From the NCBI GenBank assembly GCA_024345305.1, contig BRON01000013.1, positions 1 through 64,000 of the forward strand: a stretch of DNA of 64,000 nucleotides, in the 5' to 3' direction. Numbering within the stretch: the first letter of the stretch is position 1; the number at the start of each line of letters is the position of its first letter. The DNA is from Mrakia gelida (lineage: Eukaryota; Basidiomycota; Tremellomycetes; Cystofilobasidiales; Mrakiaceae). Shown in pieces: positions 34,874 to 45,022 of the stretch. Both the position numbers and the translations under genes were made by a program. The notes beneath the pieces were generated by a model that saw only the letters and a program-made list of their open reading frames with translations, was not told where the DNA came from and did no database searches.

Positions 34874-36952
34874 AATGACCCAACTAGCAACCTCAGGAAC
34901 CGTCCTCTCGGATCGAGCTCAGAAGCACCTTGCTGGAATGCCGGTGTCGAGGCAGTGAGTGTTTCGTCGAACGGGAGCGAGCGGAGGGCTGAAAGGGATG
35001 AGGAAGGGGAGAAAGAACGAGCTGATTCCTGGTTGCGCGCATGGTTTGAACAGTAACCCACCAGCAGGAGGGTTCTACGACGAGGTTCGACATCCTGAGG
35101 GTGTGATCAACCTCACGACGGCGGAGAACAGTTTGATGAACGATAAGTTGCTTGAGGTGAGTTGAGGTTGAGCTCAACCGTTTCTTCCCTCCCTTCCCTC
35201 TCGTTCGTTTCTTCTTTGTCGTCCCTGCTTGAGCTCACCTCCTCCTTCCCCTTACTCTCTTCTCCTTCTTCGTGATGTAAGCTAGTTCATCAACAACCCC
35301 TCCACCCCCCTCTTCTCCTCCCAGCACCTCAAGTATCGAAACACCCTCCTCGCCTCGTCCGTCCCTCACCTCGACGATCTGCTCGTCAAGTACGCCAACG
35401 ATTGGTACGAGCCTAACTCTCTTGTGACGAGAGAGATGAGTGTGACGGGTCCGGGGTTGGGTGCACTGTTGGCGAGTCTGTGTTGGGCGTTGTTGGAGGT
35501 TGGGGAGGGAGTTTTGTTGAGCACGGTCAGTTTGAGGGTTGAGCTTCGACGCGTGGGAGTGGGCGAGGAGAGAGGAGGACCTTCAGAGACTCATCATACT
35601 CATCACATCTTCTCGTTTATGCCTCCTCGACTGCTCCAGGTCTTCTACAGTTCGTCCTCACCCTCCTCTTCCTCGACTGACTCGATCTCGTCCCGTGTCG
35701 TCTCTCGCGCTCACCTCTCTCCCTCTGCCTCTTGTGCTTTCCTCCTCAGGCGACTACATCCGTGACATTACCTACCCTGCTCTTGGCAAGCTCGTCCTTG
35801 CTCACATCCCTCCAGAGGTCGACTCCCTCTCCCCAGCTGTCCTCCCGTTCCTTCGAGCGAGAATCCTTTCGAGCGCCAAGGAGGGAACTCCCGTTCGATG
35901 CCTCGTTCTCTGCAACCCTCACAACCCTATCCCGAGGTGTTACGAGGAGGAAACCATTTTGGGGTATCTGTCTTTGGCTGAGGAGGTGAGTCGTGTTCGA
36001 AAAAAAGGGAGAGAGATCGCGCAAAGAGTCGACGAGATCGACGCGTCTGACTGACTGACTCCCTTCTTTCGTCGCTCTTCTTCTCTCTTTCAACCCTCGC
36101 TCAGTTCTCTCTCCAACTCATCGTCGACGAAGCCTACGCTCTCTCAGTCTATCCCTCACCCGACCACCCTTCAGCTCGTTTCAAATCCATCCTTTCCCTC
36201 CTCCCCACCCCCCGTCCCAAAAACGTCCACCTCCTCCTCTCCCCCTCCAAGGATCTGGGTCTCTCAGCCTTCAAGGTCGGCTTACTCGTCTCGGGAGACG
36301 AGGGAGTCGTTAAGTTCATCAAGAAGGCGATGTTCTCCACGCCTATCAGCGGAGCGAGCGACGCCGTCGTTTCGAGGATCTTGGGAGATCAGGCGTTCTT
36401 GAAGGAGATGAGGGAGGGGAACTGGGTGAAGTTGAGAGAAGCTTTCGAGTTGGTGAAAGTGTGGTGCGAGTTTCATAAACTGGAGTGAGTTCTCCCTCCT
36501 CTGTCCTTGCTCTCTCGAACGACTCGGACGAACCGGGCTGATCACTTCGACGCGTCGTTCCTCCCAATCCTTTCGCCAGATACGAAGAAGCGTCCGCCAC
36601 CGTCTACACCGTCATCAACTTCACTCCTCTTTTCAATTCCCTCGCCAACTCCCACCCTCCCTCGTCCTCCTCAACACCGCCGAACGAGAACCAGGAGATC
36701 ATCGATCTCGCGGTCCAAAAGATGCTGGACGAGGGGGCGTTCCTCAAGCCGACGGGGGAGACGATGGCGGATCCGATCAAGGGGAGGTTCAGGATGATTT
36801 TCACTCAGAAGCCGAAGACCATGAAGGTATGTTTTTTCTTTCACTTCGCTCTGGAGAAGCGAGGCACTGAACTTCTTTCGCTTCGGAAACAGATGGCGCT
36901 TCGACGGATCGAGAAGGCTTATGGTTTGGAGCAAGCTCCTTTCTCGGAATAG
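34874..36952 (+). CDS. PLP-dependent class I/II aminotransferase, ACC-synthase-like
   Basis: This is a fold-type I pyridoxal-phosphate enzyme of the alanine/ACC-synthase branch. About ten exons give roughly 440 residues. ATG 34874 begins MTQLATSGTVLSDRAQKHLA. Motifs in order: GVINLTTAENSLMNDKL (ACC-synthase 'I.LG.AENQL'); VTGPGLGALLASLCWALLE near the cofactor-binding part of the N-lobe; LVLCNPHNPIPRCYEEE (PLP Asn, family 'NPxNPLG'); LIVDEAYALSVY (Asp that contacts the pyridine nitrogen and Tyr); LLSPSKDLGLSAFKVGLL, where the Lys in SKDLGL is the Schiff-base residue; and GRFRMIFT with the substrate carboxylate Arg. SKDLGL..F+VG is the most ACC-synthase-like signature, but fungal homologues often act as other lyases or transaminases, so the substrate is left open. 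Catalytic residues look complete. Confidence 0.88.
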
Positions 36953-37160
36953 TCGACAAAGATGTGCTATCGATGATATCCAACACGAGCCTCGTGAGCG
37001 AGGAAAGACCGACGAGAGTCGCGTCGCTTGAATCGACGTCGAGTCAGGTCTTGGGGAAAGCGAGCGAGCGGCCAGATCATTCAAGGTCATCAAAGCAGAA
37101 ACATAAGACAAAAGCGAGGAAACGTGAAGGACGAACGAGCTCCGTAATACAGTAACAAAC

Positions 37161-38930
37161 TCAACGTTCCTCGGCTGTCCCATCGAACCTCCAACAATCG
37201 ACCTGTTCCAAAAACGCTCGTCGACTCTTCGCCGCTCCTTCAACCGAGATCGTCCCTCTGTCCTCCGCGTAACTAAGCAACTTCCTGATCTGAGGATCGC
37301 TCAGCGGCTTTCGTAGGACGATGTCTCGATCTCCGAGATGGGAGAGAATCTCGAAGAGGAGTTCGGAGGGGAGGGTTGAGAGGGAGGGAGGAGGAGTGCG
37401 AGAAGCGTCCGTCTAGGAGGGGGGTAGAGGGTTAGGGAGGGAGTGGAAGATGATTCGGAAGGGAAGGAGGAGGGCGCGAGCTTTGGTTTGGGTGTCGGCT
37501 CGGAAGTTTCGATTCTGCTCAAGTAATCGGTTGAGTTCATCTCGTTGAACGTCCTCCTCCGTTTCGAGCCATTCCTCTCGAGGGAGAAGCCAGAGGGCTT
37601 GGAGGTTGGTGTTGTGCTTCTCGACGGTTTCGACGAGGGTGGTGAGCTCCTTCGTCGTCTCGAAAGCGAATGAGGAGTCGCGGATGTCGAGGTACTCGAG
37701 ACCTTTCCTTCCGAGCTTGACGAGGGCGACGATGGCTGTCTCGCAGACTCGACTGTCGGCGTCCCATCGGAGAGAGAGGTGACGAAGGACTGTGGATGAT
37801 TGGGAGAGTCGAGTTCGAAGGTGACGCAGGAAGATTTTGAGGACTGGGGTGGGGATGGAGGAGGAGGAGAGGTCGAGTCGTTCGAGTCCGACGCGTCGAG
37901 CGAGTCGAGAGAGCTCCTTCGCTGCATCGGGGTGAGCGCCGTAGTTGATGTCCAGGATCATTTCTCGGATCTTGGGGTGGGCACCGATGAAGCTGACGAG
38001 GGTTCCGAGGATGTTTGCTGGCAGAGGAAGGAAGGAAAGCGCAGAAGGGCAAGATTAGTCGCTCTGTCGCGCGGACTTCTCTCGAAGATATCCGTCTTCC
38101 TCTCCTCCCGAACCACAGCAGCAGTGATTCACATGGGACTCACTGGGGGTTTCAACAGTCACTTCGGCTTGAAAGCTCTCTACGTTCGCAGCGTGCTTCT
38201 TCACCTCGCCGAGGACATGGCGGAAGGGTCCGTTAGCGAGCTCAGGAGTGATTGCTCCCAGCGAGACTCTCTTGGTCTCAGGGGAGAATCCTTGAACCAG
38301 CTTCTTCAGAATGCCTGAGAGGGAGTAAGACAGGGACAAGAGCGTCGGAGAAGAAGTCACTAGCGAGGCGAGACGGCCGGCGGAAGGAAGTGAGTCGACG
38401 AGCTCGCATCCTCGTCGAACTGCACTCTACTCCCACTCTCTCTCTCCCTCCTCATCAACTCCGTACCTCCCAACAGAGACGAAGCATGTCCACTCACCCT
38501 TGCCCTTCCACTCCACAGGAATCACGACCGTAGGGTCCATCACGAACCTCTTGAACGAGGGATCCCTCCTCCCAAGCTCCCCTCCTCCATCGCTCGTGCT
38601 CTCGAACTCGTCCTCGTCCAGGAGTTGATCCATGTACTCCTGCTCGTCATCGTACTCATCCGAGTAGAAGCCTTCTTCGTCGTCGTAGCCGTAGCCGTAC
38701 CCTCGATATCCATAGCCGTAGCCGTAAGCGTCGTTCCTATCCGAGTCGTCCTCGCTGTCGAACTCGTCCTCGAACTCCTCCTCCTCGTCTTCTTCTTCTT
38801 CCTCTTCCTCGGAGGCTGCTTGATCTGCGACGACGGCGGCTGGTTGAGGGGAAGGAGAGGGGGACGAGGAGTCTTGGATCGAGAGAGTGGAGAGGTTGGG
38901 GATGCTGTCTGAGGGTGGAGGAGCTGACAT
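37161..38930 (-). CDS. LRR protein with C-terminal F-box-like domain, interrupted by an in-frame TAG
   Basis: A disordered acidic N-terminus (EEEEEEEDEEEEFEDEF, then Tyr/Gly repeats) precedes MDPTVVIPVEWKGKG and ILKKLVQGFSPETKRVSLGA. A leucine-rich, tropomodulin-like body follows: ILDINYGAHPDAAKELSRLA, LERLDLSSSSIPTPVLKIFL, LRHLSLRWDADS, LEYLDIRDSSFAF, NTNLQALWLLPREEWLE. It ends with ARALLLPFRIIFHSLPNPLP PS and a TAG at 37413-37415. In the same frame, immediately after, comes LSTLPSELLFEILSHLGDRD then SDPQIRKLLSYAEDRGTIS, an F-box-like module ending in TGA at 37161-37163. Either the protein stops at 37413, or the TAG is read through, removed by a 69-nt intron with a non-canonical GC donor, or is a nonsense change. 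I give the longer span because the tail looks coding. Upstream splices (gtgagt donors) are clean. Confidence 0.65.
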
Positions 38931-39721
38931 GTTGAGAGGGGAGGAGAAGGGAGATGGTGATCGTTTGGGTGAGCTCGACGTTTGAGCTCTCTCTTTCCGT
39001 TTCGCGTAGGTTTTTTCGGGATCAAAAAAGCAGAAGAGCTGTTCGCTAGTCTCTTGAACATATCCGAACGTAAAATCCTCGCCACTTACATAGATTTTTC
39101 TCGCTCAAACTCCCCTCCCGAACTTGCTTGACGAGTTGACCTCAACGATTACTTCGACCTCTTGTTCTCCTCCCCTCCCCTCCCCTCCTTCCTCTCCCCT
39201 TTCGCTCTCTCTCCCTCTCGGGAGCGTTCTCCTTCTCTCCCTTTTTCTCGTCCGCTCTAGGTGCGACTCCTGTCCTTTTTCTCTCTTCCTGCACCCTTCC
39301 CCGCATCCGTGCGCGTCCCGTCTCTCTCCTCCCTCATCGACCTCAAGCGACCGAATCTCATCGCTCGAAAGAAAAACGAAGCGCAAACCCAGAAAAACGA
39401 AGAAAGAAAAGTAGAGAAAGAAAGAAAGAAAGAAAGAGGGCGTGCGTGACGGCTGATATACTGGAGAGAGGAAAAGAGAAACGGGGAACCAACGAAAGAA
39501 AAAAAGCAGCGTGCGTGCGACGACGGGAAAGACGTAACGAGAACCGAGGGAGGGACGGATCTGTTCTGGGAGTGTGCGAAGAAGGGAGTGAGGGTGGTGG
39601 TACGGTAGGTGGGTGAGGTCGGGTGAGGGGAGACGATTCCAGGTCGAGAGTGGGAGCAAAAGGAAGGAGAGGGACGACGAGGTAGTCTAGGGCGAGAGAG
39701 AGAGGTAGGAGGTTTGGTCGT
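38931..39721. other. Intergenic: promoter of LRR gene and 3' flank of YHM2
   Basis: About 790 bp. A run of AAAG/GAAA repeats lies at about 39400-39440. No coding gene is supported; the open frames are low-complexity. Confidence 0.4.
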
Positions 39722-42284
39722 TTAGTTTCCGGCGATGTAGGCTTTGACTGTTGAGTTTGAAGGGATGGAAGAGGGGGGAGAGGAGTCAGTTTGGGGAAGA
39801 GGTTGGAGGAAGGAGAGGTCGAGGGAGGTTCGGAAGGGAAGAAAGAGGGAGGGACGAGAACGAACCGTAGTCGGCGAAGCTGGACGAAGAAAAAGAACGA
39901 AGCGAAGCAGACCAGACAAGAAAGCGAGGAACAAGGTCAGTGTCCGAGTCAACGCCAAAAGGAAGACGAGCTCCCAGCTCAAGCGAGCGGAAGAAGGGAG
40001 GTGAAAGAGAGACGAGACGACGCGACTCACGAAACCATGCAGACGGTCTGCCACACTCCCAACCCAACCCTCGGCAGCACACCCCTGTAGAGACCTCGAA
40101 CTCCGTTCTCCTTGAAAATGTGACCGAGCGTTCCAAAGACGGTCTTCTTTCCTCCAGCGAGGATCTTGGGATCCGTCGACTTGGCCATGGACTGCATCTC
40201 GACTCGGACGACCTGGGAGGCGCAAGGGAGCGGAGGGTGTTGATGCGAGGTTGAGAGTAGAGTGTGGAGAAGGTGGATGCGCGAGGCGAGGTGGCGAGGA
40301 AGGGTGGGAGAGCGAGGAGGGGAGGGAGGGAAGGTCAGCTCGAGCTCACGCGCGCGTGCGAGAAGGACGGATAGCCGAGAGGAATAAGGCAAAGGTGGGG
40401 GCACGAGGAAAAGAAAGCAAAGACTCACCTCAATAGGTTGGTTCCACGTACCCAAAGCTCCACCGATACTGGAGCAAGCGATCTTGTCGACAGCGGTGAG
40501 CTTGTCGTCCTTCGACAGACCTCGAACGGACCTGATCTGCGATTCGGCGAGTCGAGCGATACCGATCCTACACAACACATACACACACACGCAAAGAAAC
40601 AGGAACAGGACGAGAGGACAGTGGTCAGCTTTGTTGGTTTTGTTCGTTCGCGAAGGGTCGAGAGGGAGAGGGAGGAGGGGAGAGGAAAACGAGACGACGA
40701 ACCTGGATCCCCAGTTGGTGCACTGCCTGATAGCCACGGCGTTCACCCCCTTGTTGATACCAGCGATACCCTCCCTCCGGTAGATATCCATGAAGACAGC
40801 GATGGTTGAAGGAGGCTTGACTCCCGTAGCAGCCGTCTTGGATCGAGTGATCTCAGCGGTCTTCATGCAGGTGCAGAATCCTGAGCGAGCGAACGAGGGA
40901 GGGAGAGAGTTAGCTTTCGGAAGCTCGAGAGAGGACACGACGAGGCAGAGAAGGAAGGCAGGCGTGGGCGTGGATAGGGTAGAGGAAAGAAGACGGGGAA
41001 GGTCGAGCGAGCTCACCCATGGTCGCATAAGCCTGAGCGACTCCTCCTCCCATTCCTCCCAGCAGACCTGAAACAGCAGGACTGAGTCCCATCCCCGATG
41101 TAGCCTGCTCAATTTCTGAAGCGGTGAAGAGAAGGACAGCTCCCTTGGTTGAAGCCTCGATCCATGCCTGCGAGACGAAACGTCGAAGAAGGGAGGGAAA
41201 GATGGTCAGCTCGAGCTCGCTCGTCTCTCTGCTGCGTTCGAGAACCGGTAAAGCTCCTGATCTTGCTCTCAGCCTCCTTCCCAACAAAGAAGGGCACGAG
41301 AGTAGAGCAAAGATGCTTGCGAGGGAGTAGGGATCAAGCGAAGAGTGGAAAAAGAGGGACGTACCCAAGGGATCAGACCCTGGTAGAAACCGAGGATTCC
41401 ACCTCTCGACCAAACAGTCTTGTACGCTTGAAGCATCGTCTGAGTCCTGTTGGCAGCCATCTGAGTCTTGAGCACCTCGAGGGGTTGTCCGAGAGTGGTG
41501 ACTTCAAACTGATTGAAACCGAAAAAAAAGAAAGCAAAAGCCGAGAAGGAGGAGAGTCAGCAATCAGCTCTGGACGAGTGGGAGAGGAGAGGTTGGGGAT
41601 GAAGTTTCGATGAGCTCGTGAGCTCGTCTCGATTCGAACGAGCTCGTTCTGAGTTGATAGGATGATAGATGGGATGGAGGGGTTTCGTTCGAAGCTCTCA
41701 GATATATAAGAAGTGCACGGGAAGAGGTGCGAAAGAGCTCCGTCGTGTTGACCATCTAGAGAAGGAGGGAGAGCCTCGCCCCAACCCCAACGCACGAGCT
41801 TCTTCCCCTCCCTCTCTCGCTCTTCCATCTATGATCTCGCCCCTTGGAGGAGCTGCTAGAGCTCCATCTGGCTATGCTAGACACTTTCGGCTGGTCTGTC
41901 CGACGGTCGACTTTCCAGAAAGCCACACAGCCGAAGGAGGTCGAAGAGGAAAGCCGACCAAAGCCAGGGGAGCGAGGAGAGGAAGACCAAAGGATGGGAC
42001 GAGTCTCGAGGGACCCTCCCCTTCCTTTTCTTTGCTCTCCCTCTGCTCTCTCCCTCCCAGCAGCAGAAGCGAGAGAGCACATACGGATACATGCTCCTCT
42101 TGCTCGGCGTGCGGCAAGCGGGATACGGGCCAAATTCGAAACGAGAAGGGGAGGGAAACCTCGAGAAGAAGCGAGGAGTGCGAGAGAGATGGTCGAACGA
42201 GCTCACCATGTTCATGATTCCTCCGACGGCCATGTTGGACCAGTTGATCCCCTTCTGTCCAGGTTCACGAGCCATAGGCGCCAT
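39722..42284 (-). CDS. YHM2: Mitochondrial citrate/2-oxoglutarate carrier
   Basis: This inner-membrane solute carrier exchanges citrate for oxoglutarate, supplying cytosolic citrate and NADPH. In yeast, YHM2 was also isolated as a suppressor of loss of the HMG-box mtDNA protein Abf2. Seven exons give about 310 residues, the standard carrier length. Three carrier repeats are visible. The first has [17 protein letters not shown] and [20 protein letters not shown]. The second has [15 protein letters not shown], the Yhm2-specific replacement of the PX[DE]XX[KR] motif, and [20 protein letters not shown]. The third has [32 protein letters not shown]. The protein ends [14 protein letters not shown]. 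Start at 42284 ([15 protein letters not shown]). Exon 1 is followed by a 698-nt intron (41509-42206), far longer than other introns nearby, with a TATATAAG-like string inside. Confidence 0.95.
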
Positions 42285-43039
42285 CTTGAAGAAAGTAGAG
42301 AGGAAGAGGGAGGGGGAGAAGAGGGAAAGGGAGAGGGAGAGGAAGAGCTGGTTGGGTTCGAGGATGGAAGTTGGGAGGGAGGAGAAGGGGTCGAGGGTTG
42401 CGGGGGAAGGAAGAGCGAGAGTTGTTGGGGAACAAGACGATAAAAGTTTGGCTGCTGATAGTCAGTCCTTGGAGAGAGAGATAACCGAAGGCGAGTCACT
42501 CGTCGGTGATTTATTTGAGTCCGAGAGAACGAGAAGGTTTTCCATTCTCGCTTTGAAGGAAAAGAGGCGAGACGCGACGAGAGGAGGACAGAGGGACCTG
42601 AGGTGATTCGCTCGCCTCGCGTCGAATTGCTGAGTGTTTGAACGAGAGACCGATCTGCAACCCCAACCACCATGATCCCATCTCTCTTCTTATCATCTCT
42701 TCTTCTCTTCTCGCTCTTTTTCTTGCTCGAAAGAGACTCGCGTCCTTTCCTTCCTTCCTTGGACGCGTTCCTCTCTTGTGACCCGGCTCGGTCGTCATGA
42801 AGCTCGATCTCTCTTCTTCCTAAGCTCAACTTTTCCCCCTCCCTCCTTCCCATCTCCCCATCTCCCTTCCCGCCCAACCTCTCCTGCCCCTTCTCTAGCT
42901 CCCCTCCTGGAAAAGGGAAATCACCGTGCTCTCTCTTCGACTACTCTCTCCAGGAACGAACGACCGATCGACTCTTCACCTCCCCTCCCTCGTTTCGCAA
43001 CTTTCTTCTTCTTCTCCCTCTCTCCTTCACCCCCCCACC
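42285..43039. promoter_or_regulatory. Divergent promoter region, YHM2 / Ser-Pro-rich orphan
   Basis: About 755 bp between divergent start codons. The right half (42790-43039) is strongly CT-rich 5'UTR-like sequence. No coding gene is supported. Confidence 0.45.
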
Positions 43040-44386
43040 ATGTCGTCCTTCACTCTCCCTCCTCCACCCTCAGACCGACCTCGACCTCGTCTAACGGTCG
43101 ATTCTACAACAGCCAACGCCAACGCAAATCTCCCTGGTCCTCCTTCTTCTGGTCCTCCTCGTTCTTTGATCCCTCAGCCCATCTCAACCTCAAGGAACGT
43201 CAACGGAAAGCGAAGCGCTCCTACAACTCCCACAGACAGAGCTTTCTTCTCGGTAGCAGCAGTAGGGAAGGAAGGAGGATCTCCTAGTACGAGAGGGAGT
43301 GCGTCGAGCTCTCGACCTGCTGGAATGATGAAGAGAGGGAGCAGTCAAGGAGGGAGCAGGGACGGAGGAGGGGGAGGCAGTCCTGGAAGTGGAAGCTCAA
43401 GTGAGTCTAGCTCGTTTTTCTTCTTTCTACCAGCATCAGCGAGGGGGAGCTCTTCCTCTCCTCTACTCGCTACCATGCGCAGAGTATGAAAATGTGCTCC
43501 GCAGCAAGCTCTCTGTCTCTTCTCTCGCCCGCCATGCCCTCCCTTCCCCGCGAGCTCGAGCTCACCAAACACCCTCCCCCTCCCTCTCGTCTTCCCCTCC
43601 TCTTTCCTCCTCCCTCCCTGGTCTACAGCCCCCCGCCGAATCCTCACCAAATACGAACATCATCAACAACAACTCTCCGCCCAAAAATCCTCCCAATCCT
43701 CCCCTCGCACCCAAATCGGATCCAGCAGATCCCTCTCCCCCTCGCCCTCTCCTCTCTCAGCTCACTTCCTCCCCTCGCCGTCCTCCCACCACTCTCCCAA
43801 CCCCAACCTCCACCCCACCAGCAACAACGCTTCATCCCTCTCACCCACCCCAACCCCCCTGCACATGACCCGAGCCAACTCCCTCCCCTCTCCTCACCCT
43901 CATCCCTCCCAAGCAGCCGTCGAAGAGGGAGAAGAAGTCGACGAACACTTCTCCCCTCGAAACACCGACTTCTACCGCCGAATCAGCGAGGTCATCGCGG
44001 ACCCAAAGGGGTTGTTTCATCGAAGGGAGTGGAGTGAAGAGGGGTACGTGGGGGTGAAGGATCCTTATGCTGCTGCTATGGAGATGGGGAGGGTTAACGA
44101 GGAGGAGCGACGAAGGCTTGCAGAGGGGACGGAGGCGAGGGAGAGGGAGAGGAGGGGTGAAGGGAGTGGGAGTGGGAGTGGGAGTGGGCTTTGTAACTTC
44201 GGGGAGGGTGCGGGTGAAATTGAGGGTGCGTTGGGTGCGTTGAGTGGGATGAGCGCAGGGAGGAGGGAGAGAAGAGAACCTGAACCCGAGTTGCGACTTG
44301 AAGATTTGGACTTTGAGTTCGGGGGACTTGGGTTGGACGGGAATGGGAGTGGGAGGAGGAGGGAGTTCCCTTTCACTAAGGGTTAG
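43040..44386 (+). CDS. Ser/Pro-rich hypothetical protein with small ordered module
   Basis: Two exons (43040-43400 and 43629-44386) give about 370 residues. The N-terminal exon is disordered (MSSFTLPPPPSDRPRPRL; Ala/Asn/Gly/Ser runs; SAPTTPTDRAFFSVAAVG). The 228-nt intron uses gtgagt and ctacag. The second exon opens RILTKYEHHQQQLSAQKSSQ, stays Ser/Pro-rich, then contains the one ordered-looking stretch: RNTDFYRRISEVIADPKGLF, HRREWSEEGYVGVKDPYAAA, MEMGRVNEEERRRLAEG. A GSGSGSG run and an acidic LRLEDLDFEFGGLGL segment precede the end PFTKG. I recognise no family. The intron contains an alternative acceptor (43482) opening an exon-like EYENVLRSKLSV frame that would shift out of frame downstream. 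Confidence 0.6.
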
Positions 44387-45022
44387 GTAGCTGTCCTTGA
44401 GTTTCTGCTTTCTGCGAGGCGGGGAGGGAGAGAGGGCGGGAAGGAAGAGAGGGAGGTGGGATGAGGGGAGAGAGACGAGACGCGACGACGCTTTGCTTTT
44501 TTTGGTACCGCTTGCTTTTCGAACACACACACACACACACCGACACCCACTCACCTTTTGGAAACGAAACGATTGCATAACCTAACGATACGATATACAC
44601 GAGCTATCTTTCTTTCTCGGTGTTTGGTTGGTTGGAGAGGTGGGAGAGGAGGGAGGAAGATCGGAGAGCAAGAGATGCTGGGTGCGCGACGGGGGGATGG
44701 GAGAACGTGAAGAGCATAGGTCGAGCTGACTGAGAAGTACGAACGAACGATTGCGTTGCGTGTTCGAAGAGCTGAGGTATGTTGGAAAAAAAAAGAGACG
44801 CTCGACGGAAGACCCAAGGTCGCGGCTGTTCGTCGTAGTTGTCGTGGAGAACGTCGTGTCTTCCGGTCTTACTGGTCTAGCTTTGTCGTTTGTTGTTTAT
44901 TAGGAGTGCAATCATAGAGAGAGATATACCGGATGCATCCCGAGAATCAAGTATACAGCGAACGACACAAACGAGCGCGAGGAAACAAAACGAGACAACT
45001 CGAGGGGAAAGTCGATGCAAGC
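44387..45022. other. Convergent 3' flanks
   Basis: About 635 bp between convergent genes. It includes an AC dinucleotide run and otherwise mixed 3'UTR-like sequence. No gene is seen. Confidence 0.4.
44523..44540. repeat. AC dinucleotide microsatellite
   Basis: About nine AC units in tandem lie in the 3' flank of the Ser/Pro-rich gene. It is a simple repeat, likely variable in length between strains. Confidence 0.85.

Noticed and set aside
34300..44600. Metabolic gene cluster (aminotransferase, carrier and neighbours)
   Set aside because: The genes belong to unrelated housekeeping functions, lie on mixed strands and include no tailoring enzymes or cluster regulator.
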